From the NCBI RefSeq assembly GCF_040819555.1, contig NZ_CP161920.1:199501-263500 (forward strand): a stretch of DNA of 64,000 nucleotides, given 5' to 3'. This document shows, in pieces, positions 1 through 7,818 of this stretch (position 1 is its first letter; every line of letters begins with the position of its first letter). The translations under genes were made by a program, and so were the position numbers. This DNA comes from Nitratireductor sp. GISD-1A_MAKvit. GTDB taxonomy: Bacteria > Pseudomonadota > Alphaproteobacteria > Rhizobiales > Rhizobiaceae. Under the pieces are notes generated by a model, which was not told the origin of the DNA, made no database searches, and worked only from the letters and a program-made list of their open reading frames with translations.

Positions 1-768
1 GAGTGCCTCGTCTAGTGCCTCCCAGGTTTCCTGCTTGACCACGACTTCCCACAGGAAGGTGGGCTGATGAACGCCCGGCACGACGATATAGGGGGCCGCC
101 TCGTGGAAGCCTTCCGGCAGATTGCCTGAGGGCGGGCCCCATTCAATCGCATCGACGCCCTTGCGCTCCAGCAGTGTGTAGATTTCGCCCGGGGGCACAA
201 CGGTCGGCACCGCTTCGAAATAGTCGCGCATTACCTCGGCCCAGGGGCCGGATGTGCGGTATTTCAGCCCCTTGAGGTCGGCTGCGCTTTTAATCGGCTT
301 GTTGGCGTGCGCCATGATCTCGGATGAGCCGATGCCCACAACGAGCGACTTCAGGCCTTCTTCGGCACGGATCTCGGCGAGCTTTTCCTTGCCACCCTCT
401 TCAAAGATCCACGTGGAATAGGCCTCGGGCCCCATACCGCCCGGGAATCCGGCAAAGATCGCGTTCACCGGATCCTGATTGACCAGGTAGCTCGGGGTCG
501 AATGACCGGCCTCGACAATGCCGTCCTTGACGCCGTCATAGACCTGCAGCGCCGGTACAAGGATACCCGCGCCAAAGGGCTGGATCTCGACAGCACCATC
601 GGTCAGGAGATCCACATTGTCAGCAAAGCGCTCAAGGAAATTGACGTAAAACGGAGACCCCTCCGGCACGGATGTCGGAACACGCCAGGTCACTTCCTGC
701 GCCTGCGCACCAAACGCTGCAAACGCCACGGCCCCGACCAGGGCCAATCGTTTCAGGCTGAGAAACAT
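1..768 (-). CDS. TRAP transporter substrate-binding protein, DctP family (3' end outside window)
   Basis: Periplasmic solute receptor of a TRAP transporter; 256 residues are visible and the C-terminus runs off the left edge. The start ATG (766-768) follows a strong GGAGGAG ribosome site. Residues 1-23 form a signal peptide ending at AQA, and the mature chain opens with VTWRVPTSVPEGSPF. The family region RTSGPWAEVMRDYF and a later AIEWGPP segment fit the DctP fold, with resemblance to keto-acid/amino-acid binding members. It lies downstream of the ketoglutaric semialdehyde dehydrogenase gene and has its own upstream region carrying the GntR-type site at 850-859. I infer that it imports hydroxyproline or a related imino acid; the membrane subunits would be outside the window. 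Confidence 0.88.
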   Translation of the reverse strand, partial: MFLSLKRLALVGAVAFAAFGAQAQEVTWRVPTSVPEGSPFYVNFLERFADNVDLLTDGAVEIQPFGAGILVPALQVYDGVKDGIVEAGHSTPSYLVNQDPVNAIFAGFPGGMGPEAYSTWIFEEGGKEKLAEIRAEEGLKSLVVGIGSSEIMAHANKPIKSAADLKGLKYRTSGPWAEVMRDYFEAVPTVVPPGEIYTLLERKGVDAIEWGPPSGNLPEGFHEAAPYIVVPGVHQPTFLWEVVVKQETWEALDEAL

Positions 769-849
769 CTCAACTCCTCCAATTATATTTTTAATTACCC
801 GGTGAACCCGTCCGGGATGCACTCAAAATTTATACATCGCTCATTCTTC

Positions 850-859
850 ATGTCGACAA
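850..859. promoter_or_regulatory. Putative GntR (HypR-like) operator, site 1
   Basis: ATGTCGACAA lies upstream of the TRAP binding-protein gene. It matches ATGT-NN-ACAA, also seen at 5573-5582 and, with one change, at 4788-4797. GntR/FCD regulators are known to bind short GT-NN-AC palindromes. Regulation is inferred. Confidence 0.5.
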
Positions 860-989
860 AAAAAATAATTAAATCTTTTAAGCGGCTTTGCGCCTTTTTC
901 GCGGTCGGACCGCCCGCCCAAAAGGAAAGGCGCGGCGCGCCTCACCGCGTGCCACGCCTGACCACTGTTTCAGAGTCGGTGCCGTAGGA

Positions 990-2507
990 TCAGTCTCGCG
1001 CATCCTCCGGCAGAAGCGCCGCTGGCATGTTCTGGTAGCAGACCGGACGCAGGAAACGCCTGATCGACAGCGTCCCGACGCTGGTGGCGCCAAAATTCGT
1101 GCTTGCCGGATAAGGCCCTCCGTGAACCATGGAATCGACCACCTCGACCCCCGTCGGGAAGCCGTTCACGAGCAGCCTGCCCGCCTTGCGCTCCAGAACG
1201 GGCCGCAGGGCCTGGGCCACGGCAATGTCGGCATCGTCCATCTGAAGCGTCACGGTAAGCTGCCCTTCAAGCGCGCGGGCGATGGCCTCAATCTCTTTCG
1301 CGGAAGCGGCACGGACCAACAGCCCGAGCGGTCCGAAGACCTCATGATGCAATTGCGGATTTTCCAGGAAGTTCGCCGCTGAGGTCTCGAAAAGCGCGGG
1401 GGAAGCCTGGCGCCCCTCCGCCTCGGCCACCATGACGGGGCGCACTGCATCGCTTTGCGCGATCATTTCGCGTCCGGCATTGAAAGACCTTGCGATGCCA
1501 TCGGTCAGCATGACCTGTGCATCTACCTGCTTCAGCGCTTCAGCAGCCGCCTGAACAAATCGATCGGTCGCCTCGCCATCAATCGCTACCGCGATGCCGG
1601 GATTGGTGCAGAACTGCCCCGCTCCCATGGTGAGCGAGGCAGCCCAGCCGCGCCCGATTTCCTCGCCTCGCGCTTCGAGTGCCCTGGGAAGAACCAACAT
1701 TGGATTGACGGATCCCAGCTCGCCGAAAAACGGGATCGGCTCTGGCCGTGCAGCACAGAGATCGAACAGAGCGCGGCCACCTGCAAGGCTACCGGTAAAG
1801 CCGACCGCCTTGATCAGCGGGTGCTGAACGAGTGCCTGTCCCACGCTGCGGTCACCGCCCTGAACAAGCGAGAACACGCCGACCGGCATGTCGCATTTCT
1901 CGATGGCCGCCCTGATCGCCTCCGCGACGATCTCACCGGTTCCCGGATGCGCTTCGTGGCCCTTGACCACCACCGGGCAGCCAGCCGCCAGAGCGGCAGC
2001 TGTGTCCCCACCGGCGGTGGAGAATGCGAGCGGGAAATTGGACGCGCCGAACACGGCGACCGGGCCGATGGGACGCTGCACCATGACCAGTTCGGGCCGG
2101 GGGGCGGGCTGACGGTCCGGCATGGCCTTGTCATGGCGTCGGTCGAGATAATCCCCCTTTCGAATATGGTTTGCGAACAGGCGAAGCTGGCCGCAGGTGC
2201 GTCCGCGCTCTCCGTCAAGGCGTGCTGCCGGAAGGCCCGTCTCCTGTGTGCCGATCTCGGTAATATCGGCACCCCGGACTTCGATTTCGTCAGCGATGGT
2301 TTCGAGGAACCGGGCGCGTTCCTCACGGGAGCAGCCCGCATAAACCTCGAACGCCGCCTCGGCAGCCCTTACCGCGACGTCGACATGCTCCGCAGTGCCC
2401 ACCGCAAAACGGTGCGCTGGACCATCCGCCGGTGAAGTTTCGAAGGTCTTGCTGCCTGCAACCCATTCGCCGGCGATAAGGTGTCTTCCATGAGGTGCGA
2501 CGGGCAT
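990..2507 (-). CDS. 2,5-dioxovalerate (alpha-ketoglutaric semialdehyde) dehydrogenase
   Basis: NAD(P)-dependent aldehyde dehydrogenase expected to oxidise alpha-ketoglutaric semialdehyde to 2-oxoglutarate, the last step of hydroxyproline (and some sugar-acid) degradation. It has 505 residues. The Rossmann segment GASNFPLAF is near residue 154, the general-base glutamate is E263 in GELGSVNP, and the nucleophile is C300 in GQFCTNPG, a sequence typical of the KGSADH branch rather than of betaine-type enzymes. The start ATG at 2505-2507 is preceded by AGGAGGGAG; a longer in-frame start at 2555 lacks a ribosome site. It is transcribed divergently from the Ldh-family reductase gene across a palindromic promoter region, and the neighbouring hypD and GntR genes support the hydroxyproline assignment. 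Confidence 0.9.
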   Translation of the reverse strand: MPVAPHGRHLIAGEWVAGSKTFETSPADGPAHRFAVGTAEHVDVAVRAAEAAFEVYAGCSREERARFLETIADEIEVRGADITEIGTQETGLPAARLDGERGRTCGQLRLFANHIRKGDYLDRRHDKAMPDRQPAPRPELVMVQRPIGPVAVFGASNFPLAFSTAGGDTAAALAAGCPVVVKGHEAHPGTGEIVAEAIRAAIEKCDMPVGVFSLVQGGDRSVGQALVQHPLIKAVGFTGSLAGGRALFDLCAARPEPIPFFGELGSVNPMLVLPRALEARGEEIGRGWAASLTMGAGQFCTNPGIAVAIDGEATDRFVQAAAEALKQVDAQVMLTDGIARSFNAGREMIAQSDAVRPVMVAEAEGRQASPALFETSAANFLENPQLHHEVFGPLGLLVRAASAKEIEAIARALEGQLTVTLQMDDADIAVAQALRPVLERKAGRLLVNGFPTGVEVVDSMVHGGPYPASTNFGATSVGTLSIRRFLRPVCYQNMPAALLPEDARD

Positions 2508-2600
2508 GCGCTCCCTCCTTTTGCTTTGCGTTTCGGACAATTCAGGTGCGGGCAAGGGCCGCAGGGCATAAGCTGCACAGCGCTTGCAACCGCCTCTTCA

Positions 2601-2619
2601 TGCATACAATATGTATGCA
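2601..2619. promoter_or_regulatory. Palindrome between divergent dehydrogenase and reductase genes
   Basis: TGCATAC-AATAT-GTATGCA has perfect 7-base arms. It lies 94 bases upstream of the dehydrogenase start and 38 bases upstream of the reductase start. It contains ATGTATGCAA, one mismatch from the ATGT-NN-ACAA site seen at the other promoters of this cluster. It is probably the operator controlling both genes. Confidence 0.5.
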
Positions 2620-2656
2620 AAAACTCAACCCGGAGACCGGAGGAAAGGACAACTTC

Positions 2657-3686
2657 ATGACCGAAACCACGTTGGCCGTCGATGAGCTTGCACATCTCGT
2701 CGAGACCATCATGCTCAAGGGGGGGCTTTCCCCACTCCATGCCAGCGCTTTGACGCGGGTGATTGTGGCGGGTGAGCGCGATGCCTGCAAATCTCATGGC
2801 GTCTATCGAATTGAAGGGTGCCTGCGCACCATCAAGGCGGGCAAGGTCGTACCGGACGCAGAGCCAGAACTGGCGAGCGATGAAAGCGCCATTGTGCGCG
2901 TTGCGGCAAAGGGTGGCTTCGCAAACGCCGCATTTGAACTCGGTGCGCCGGTGCTGGCCGAAAAGGCCCGTCAATTCGGGGTCGCAGCCCTTGTCATCAA
3001 CGATTGTACCCATTTTTCGGCCCTGTGGCCCGAGATTGAGACATTGACCGCACATGGCGTTGCCGCCATGGCCATGTGCCCGAGCTATGCCAGCGTTTCT
3101 CCATCCGGCGGCAATGCGCCCCTGTTGGGCACCAACCCGTTTGCGTTCGGGTGGCCGCGGCGCGACACCACCCCTTACGTGTTCGATTTTGCCACCAGCG
3201 TTGCCGCGCGTGGAGAGATCGAGCTCTATCGCCGCGCTGGAAAGGCCCTGCCGGAAGGCTGGGCGATCGACAGGAACGGGAACCCCACGACAGACCCCGA
3301 AGCTGCGCTTGATGGGGCCATGCTTCCCTTTGGCGGCCACAAGGGATCGGCCATATCCACCATGATCGAACTGCTTGCCGGGATCATGATCGGCGACCTG
3401 ACGAGCCCGGAGGCGCTTGAAGCACTGGGAACCACGACCCTTGCACCAGCCCATGGCGAGCTGATTCTTGCCTTCGATCCGGCCCCGTTTCGCACAGGGA
3501 CGCAGCGGCGATCCCATGGCGCGTGCGGAGGCCCTGTTTGAGGCCATGGCCGGGCAGGGAGCAAGGCTGCCCTCTCAGCGCCGGTTTGCCGCGCGCGAAA
3601 AGGCGCTGTCGGAAGGCATTCACCTGACCGGTGAGGAGATGGCGCTTCTGGAACGTCTGCGAGAAAAAGGGCTCGACGCGGTCTGA
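2657..3686 (+). CDS. Ldh-family (malate/L-lactate dehydrogenase-like) reductase, HypS/DpkA type; frame broken near 3483
   Basis: Member of the NAD(P)H-dependent Ldh2/malate-lactate dehydrogenase family. In imino-acid pathways these enzymes reduce delta1-pyrroline-2-carboxylate or delta1-piperideine-2-carboxylate. The start ATG follows AGGAAAGGACAACTTC. Family signatures are the early RIEGCLRTIKAG, HFSALWPEIE, GTNPFAFGWPR near residue 158, and LPFGGHKGSAIS near residue 224. The frame runs to about residue 275, then shifts at CCCC 3483-3486; removing one C joins GELILAFDPA to RFAQGRSGDPMARAE and restores a normal 342-residue protein ending at 3686. It sits in the hydroxyproline cluster, divergent from the semialdehyde dehydrogenase. 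The break is more likely a base-calling error than decay, because the downstream part remains perfectly family-like. Confidence 0.82.
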
Positions 3687-3691
3687 TGGCA

Positions 3692-3718
3692 GGAGCCCTC
3701 CCGAAACGGGAGGGCTCC
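3692..3718. terminator. Bidirectional hairpin terminator
   Basis: GGAGCCCTCCC-GAAAC-GGGAGGGCTCC forms an 11-base-pair stem in the 40-base gap between the convergent reductase (ends 3686) and hypD (ends 3727) genes. No long U tract follows on either strand, so termination strength is uncertain. Confidence 0.7.
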
Positions 3719-3726
3719 CAGACCGA

Positions 3727-4689
3727 TCAGGCGGCGTATTTTGCGACCGCGCCTGGCAGCTTGCTCCAATTGCCGTACCAGTCGCGGAACAACCGGTACT
3801 GGGCCTCGGCATAACCGCGCTGGCTCTCGGACAAGGCATCCGTCTCGTTGAAATGCAGGCGGTATTCCTCGTCGCCGTTCATCACCATGAGATATTTGTA
3901 ATAGAGCACAAGATCTGCCCCTTCATCGAAGGACGACAGCACACCCAGCGCCGCATCGAGCTCGGCGGCGCGCTGCCGCGCTTCCGCATCGCCTGCCGCG
4001 GCCGCCTGGCTTAATGCAACGAGGTGCAGAACCTCGCGGGGAAACACATTGCCGATGCCGGTGATGGCGCCATCGGCACCGCAGTTGACGAAGCCATGAT
4101 AGACCGTGGTGTCGACGCCAATCATGAGCTTGATGTCGGGATCGCCGCTGGTGATGTTCTCCGCCGCGTAACGCAGATCGGCCGCACCGCCGAATTCCTT
4201 GAAGCCAACCAGATTGGAGTGTTCCGCGCGCAGTGCGAAGAACAGGTCAGCGCGGGTGGCAAAACCGTAATAGGGGCTGTTGTAGATGACCGCAGGCAGG
4301 TCGGGCGCAGCCGCAAGAATGGCCTTGAAGTGATCCTTCTGCGCTGCCGGTGAGCTGCCACGTGAGAGAACGCGCGGAATGACCATAAGGCCTTCTGCCC
4401 CGACCTCGGCTGCATGAGCAGCATGCGCGACGGCAATTTTGGTGTTCACGGCGCCAGTACCGACAATGACGGGAACGCCAGCGCCCACCAGCCGGGCAAC
4501 GCCTTCCATGCGCTCCTCGTCGGTGAGAAGAGGCCAGTCGCCCATGGAGCCGCAATAGACCACGGCGCGCATGCCCGTTTCGATCAGTTCCTTGCCCTTG
4601 CGTACAAGCGCATCGAAATCCGGGCTGCGATCAGCCTTGCAAGGGGTCATCAAGGCGGGAATGCATCCCGAGAAAATATGGTTGGTCAT
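3727..4689 (-). CDS. hypD: Delta1-pyrroline-4-hydroxy-2-carboxylate deaminase (DapA superfamily)
   Basis: Class I aldolase-fold enzyme of the DHDPS/NAL superfamily, 320 residues. HypD deaminates delta1-pyrroline-4-hydroxy-2-carboxylate to alpha-ketoglutaric semialdehyde in D-hydroxyproline breakdown. The Schiff-base lysine is K164 in VGFKEFGG and the conserved tyrosine is Y136 in VIYNSPYYG. YCGSMGDWPLLT and the C-terminal HFNETDALS stretch are, from memory, characteristic of rhizobial HypD rather than DapA or 5-keto-4-deoxyglucarate dehydratase. The ATG at 4687-4689 follows AAGGAGATCGGC; an in-frame ATG 15 bases upstream would place the ribosome site inside the coding region. The upstream gap holds the GntR-type site at 4788-4797. 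Confidence 0.88.
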   Translation of the reverse strand: MTNHIFSGCIPALMTPCKADRSPDFDALVRKGKELIETGMRAVVYCGSMGDWPLLTDEERMEGVARLVGAGVPVIVGTGAVNTKIAVAHAAHAAEVGAEGLMVIPRVLSRGSSPAAQKDHFKAILAAAPDLPAVIYNSPYYGFATRADLFFALRAEHSNLVGFKEFGGAADLRYAAENITSGDPDIKLMIGVDTTVYHGFVNCGADGAITGIGNVFPREVLHLVALSQAAAAGDAEARQRAAELDAALGVLSSFDEGADLVLYYKYLMVMNGDEEYRLHFNETDALSESQRGYAEAQYRLFRDWYGNWSKLPGAVAKYAA

Positions 4690-4787
4690 GCCGATCTCCT
4701 TCAAGTGCCCGAACCGATGCCCCGCCCGACATCAAGCGGCGGCGCTTCCCGATTGGGGTCGAGATCAAAATATCACTTGTATTTTTT

Positions 4788-4797
4788 TTGTCGACAC
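4788..4797. promoter_or_regulatory. Putative GntR operator, site 2
   Basis: TTGTCGACAC, next to a run of eight T residues, lies about 100 bases upstream of the hypD start and 3' of the GntR gene. It shares the TGTCGACA core with the site at 850-859. Confidence 0.45.
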
Positions 4798-4856
4798 AAA
4801 TTTATGCAAGCCGACATTGTCGCCTTCGATCGGAGGATCGCCGATGAACCGTTTGG

Positions 4857-5561
4857 CTAGAGCGCGACCTTCTGCCGGTGGTCTCGCGCAATCATGTTGC
4901 GGATTTGCTCGACGATCTGGTCAGCGTGCTCACTGGCCAGAATGTCGGCCTTTTCCACATCGCGTGCCGCGATGGCAGCGATCATGTCCTCATGCTCCAC
5001 GACATAGCGCTTGGGAAGCTGGTCGTTGAACGAGGAGTAATATAGCCGCAGAAGCCGGCGCCCTTCATCGAGCAATCTCAGAAACAGGCTTTCATAATAC
5101 GGATTACGGGCTGCGACGGCGATGGCGGCGTGAAACTCGCGATTGGTGGATATCATGGCCAGCGCGTCCTGCTCCTCAACGGCTTTGGCAAACTCTGCCT
5201 GGCGGGCGCGAATTGTCACCAGATCATCCGCCTGATGATTGCGCGCGGCGAGCCGCGTGGTCACGCGATACATCAGTGTCAGTGCATCGAAGAAGGTGTG
5301 CAGGTTCAGGAAATCGATGTTGGCGACCACCGTCGAGCGATTGGGCAGGGTTGTTACCAGTCCCTCGCCAGCGAGCCGCACAAGCGCCTCGCGAATGGGC
5401 GTGCGCGACATGGAAAGACGCTGCGCAAGCTGAATTTCATCAATCGGTGTACCGGGTGCAAGCGCCAGGTCCAGAATCTCATCCCGCAGAACATTGTAGA
5501 CAAACTGCACGCCGGAACCGCGCTTGCGTTCGGCGGGTTTGCGCGTGGCGGTTTCGGACAT
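4857..5561 (-). CDS. GntR-family transcriptional regulator with FCD domain (hydroxyproline regulator)
   Basis: DNA-binding regulator of 234 residues. The N-terminal winged helix spans about residues 18-85, with the typical LAQRLSMSRTPIREALVRLAGEGLV helix-turn-helix region. A C-terminal all-helical FCD effector domain covers about residues 90-225, including EFHAAIAVAARNPYY and a late EHADQI histidine that fits the FCD metal site. It lies in the middle of the hydroxyproline genes, oriented with hypD. A candidate operator is 12 bases upstream of its own start (5573-5582), suggesting autoregulation. Its likely effector is a hydroxyproline isomer or a pathway intermediate; this is inferred from context. 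Confidence 0.9.
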   Translation of the reverse strand: MSETATRKPAERKRGSGVQFVYNVLRDEILDLALAPGTPIDEIQLAQRLSMSRTPIREALVRLAGEGLVTTLPNRSTVVANIDFLNLHTFFDALTLMYRVTTRLAARNHQADDLVTIRARQAEFAKAVEEQDALAMISTNREFHAAIAVAARNPYYESLFLRLLDEGRRLLRLYYSSFNDQLPKRYVVEHEDMIAAIAARDVEKADILASEHADQIVEQIRNMIARDHRQKVAL

Positions 5562-6022
5562 GGCTGAACCTCATGTGTACAAGAAAAATACTGTTAGGAA
5601 TGAATGGGAGTGAACGTCAAGGGCGCGACGCATCCCTGCGTCCACGCCCTTTTCACCTGCGATGGATCAATTTCGAAATGCGATGCCCGCGTGTAATGAA
5701 ATATGGTTCTGCTCTCAGAGCTTAAAATAATGCAGATTGTCGTGCCCGGAAAAAGTCCGCGCAATCAATTAATTTCAATACAGCCGAGAAAAATGAGTTT
5801 TGGCTGGGGATATACCGGTGACCATGCATCCCGATGACCCGACCGGGATCGCGTCACCCGGTCTTGCATCGAGGTGCCCCGTTCCGATGGATCGCCAACG
5901 GAGAGTTTGCGACATGAACGGTTCCCCTCCACGCAGCGACGGAGGATGACAGGTGCTGGCGGGTCTGCCGGATGTGCGCATCTGCCTCGCCCGAGCGGTG
6001 GCGCAAATGCGGGCACCGGGTG
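5562..6022. other. Intergenic region upstream of the GntR gene, with a hairpin at 5619-5652
   Basis: There is no convincing gene in these 461 bases. Besides the operator at 5573-5582, positions 5619-5652 form a two-part stem (AAGGGCG...CGCCCTT outside, GACGCA...TGCGTC inside) followed by TTT on the plus strand, which resembles an intrinsic terminator. No plus-strand gene precedes it, so it may end a short unannotated transcript or be structural only. The rest, up to the permease stop at 6023, shows nothing I recognise. Confidence 0.4.
5573..5582. promoter_or_regulatory. Putative GntR operator, site 3 (autoregulatory)
   Basis: ATGTGTACAA lies just upstream of the GntR start codon (5561) and matches ATGT-NN-ACAA exactly, as does the site before the TRAP gene. 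Confidence 0.5.
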
Positions 6023-6886
6023 CTATTTGATCCCGGCCCGCATGAAGCTCTGAACGAACTGGCGCTGAAACAGAAGGAAGCCGATCAACAGCGGCCCGGA
6101 TGTTATCAGGGTTGCCGCATTGATGATGGACCACTCAATTCCACTGTCGGTGGTTGCGAAGATCGACAGACCGACTGTGAGAGGACGCGTCTCGGTGGAA
6201 GAAGTGATGATCAGCGGCCAGATGAAGTTGTTCCAGTGGTGCGAGACGGAAACCAGGCCAAACGCAAGCATGGTCGGTTTGGCGAGAGGCACGTAGACCC
6301 TCCACAGCAATCCGAGCAGCGTGCAACCCTCGATGCGTGCGGCTTCGTCCAGTTCTTTCGGGATGGTCTTGAATGTCTGACGCAGCAGGAAGATGGCGAA
6401 ACCGGAAGCGAAATAGGGAAGCCCGATCGCAAGGATCGTGTCGACCAGCCCAAGGGCGCTCATCGCCGCATAGTTTCGGACAATAAGGATATCCGGCATC
6501 ACCATGAGCTGAAGCAACACCAGCGAGAACAGAATGTTTTTTCCCGGGAACTCGAGCCGGGCAAAGGCAAAGCCGGCCAGGGTACACAGCACGAGCTGAG
6601 CGAAGAGGATCATGGTGACCAGCAGGATCGTGTTCACGAAATACCGTGCGAAGGGCGCCGCATTCCACGCCTCGATGAAATTTTCAAACGTGAGCGGGGC
6701 GAACAGATCGAAACGTGTCTCGTAGGCGGATGGATGAATTGCGGTCCAAACGGCGTAGAGAAGCGGAAGCAGCCAAACCAGGGCCAATGCCCAGGCACCA
6801 GCGACAAACAGCATGCGGTCGAAGCTGACCTTCCGCCCGGAAGAACCGGCGGAAACCTGTGTCCGTGCAATTGCGGTGGTGTTCAT
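6023..6886 (-). CDS. ABC transporter permease, UgpE/MalG type
   Basis: Inner-membrane permease of 287 residues in the carbohydrate uptake (CUT1) class. Six hydrophobic segments are visible, beginning with LFVAGAWALALVWLLPLLYAVW. The EAA loop that docks on the ATPase is EAARIEGCTLLGLLWRVYVPLAKP. The ATG at 6884-6886 overlaps the stop of the upstream permease (ATGA arrangement), showing translational coupling. It is the last gene of the operon ATPase - binding protein - permease - permease. The substrate is unknown; the linked phosphoesterase and SurE genes suggest a phosphorylated compound. Confidence 0.9.
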   Translation of the reverse strand: MNTTAIARTQVSAGSSGRKVSFDRMLFVAGAWALALVWLLPLLYAVWTAIHPSAYETRFDLFAPLTFENFIEAWNAAPFARYFVNTILLVTMILFAQLVLCTLAGFAFARLEFPGKNILFSLVLLQLMVMPDILIVRNYAAMSALGLVDTILAIGLPYFASGFAIFLLRQTFKTIPKELDEAARIEGCTLLGLLWRVYVPLAKPTMLAFGLVSVSHHWNNFIWPLIITSSTETRPLTVGLSIFATTDSGIEWSIINAATLITSGPLLIGFLLFQRQFVQSFMRAGIK

Positions 6887-7755
6887 CTGTAATGCACCCG
6901 ACGGTCGAGGAGAAAAAACTGGCCGATGCCGACAATTGCGAGGATGGCCACCATGACAACGGTGAGAGTTGCGGCGTAGGCAGTATCCCAGAAACGGAAG
7001 CCCTGATCGTAAATGTAGTAGAGCAACAGGATCGAAGCGTTGTTTGGCCCGCCCTGCGTCATGACAAAGACATGGTCGACCATGCGGAATGCGTTGATTG
7101 TGGCATTGACCGACACAAAGAGCGTGGTTGGCATGATCAACGGCCAGGTGACCCGCCAGAAGAAGACCCAGCTCGAAGCCCCTTCGAGCGCCGCCGCCTC
7201 GCGCAGGCTCTGCGGAATGGTCTGGAGCGCCGCGAGGAAGAAGATCATGAAGAACCCGGCCTGATTCCAGACCGTCACCGCGGTGATTGCATACAACGCC
7301 GTTGAGGGCTGCCCCACCCAGTTTACCGGGGGCAGTCCAAAAAGCCCGCGGATCTGATCGAAGAGGCCGAAACCCGGAAGATAGAAAAACAGCCAGATGT
7401 TGGCGACGGCAATCAGCGGCAGAACGGTCGGCGTGAAATACGCCATCCGAAGCACCCCCCGCCCGAGTATCCTGCGGGAAACGAACAGAGCCATGGACAG
7501 CGCCAGCGCGATCGAGGCCGGGATCGTTATCGCTGCGTAGATGGCGTTGTTGACCATCGCCTTGATGAAAACCGCATCGGTCAGCATTCGCCGGTAATTG
7601 TCGAGCCCGAGAAACACCGCGGGGCGCTGTCCACGCGGTGTGGACCAGAAGCTGTCGAGAACCGTCTGCACCGCCGGCAGATGCGTGAACCCGAAAAGCA
7701 ACAGCAGCGCAGGCATCAACAGGAGCCAGGCGTTTATCCACTCGCGTTTGATCAT
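6883..7755 (-). CDS. ABC transporter permease, UgpA/MalF type
   Basis: Inner-membrane permease of 290 residues, partner of the adjacent MalG-like protein. The EAA motif is EAAALEGASSWVFFWRVTWPLIMP near residue 205, and GPNNASILLLYYIYDQGF is typical of CUT1 MalF-type proteins. I chose the ATG at 7753-7755 (MIKREWINAW); an upstream in-frame ATG at 7800 lies within the hairpin at 7784-7810 and would add an arginine-rich tail atypical of the family. The stop overlaps the next gene by four bases. Confidence 0.88.
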   Translation of the reverse strand: MIKREWINAWLLLMPALLLLFGFTHLPAVQTVLDSFWSTPRGQRPAVFLGLDNYRRMLTDAVFIKAMVNNAIYAAITIPASIALALSMALFVSRRILGRGVLRMAYFTPTVLPLIAVANIWLFFYLPGFGLFDQIRGLFGLPPVNWVGQPSTALYAITAVTVWNQAGFFMIFFLAALQTIPQSLREAAALEGASSWVFFWRVTWPLIMPTTLFVSVNATINAFRMVDHVFVMTQGGPNNASILLLYYIYDQGFRFWDTAYAATLTVVMVAILAIVGIGQFFLLDRRVHYR

Positions 7756-7783
7756 GATCTGCGGCCTTTGGTGAGACAGGGCT

Positions 7784-7810
7784 CGGGGGCGGCCATTCAA
7801 GCCGCCCCCG
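7784..7810. terminator. Hairpin between binding-protein and permease genes
   Basis: CGGGGGCGGC-CATTCAA-GCCGCCCCCG has perfect 10-base arms in the gap after the binding-protein gene (ends 7819). There is no strong U tract, so it probably attenuates read-through or stabilises the upstream mRNA segment. Confidence 0.6.
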
Positions 7811-7818
7811 GCTTGTTC

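Noticed and set aside
4788..4797. T-run next to TTGTCGACAC as a terminator for the GntR gene
   Set aside because: There is no stem preceding the T-run, and it lies 3' of the GntR gene on the wrong strand sense for an intrinsic terminator; it fits better as part of the hypD promoter.
6887..7741. Long N-terminal extension of the MalG-like permease
   Set aside because: The open frame continues upstream but lies entirely over the MalF-like permease in another frame and has no membrane or family features; the ATG at 6884-6886 gives the normal protein.
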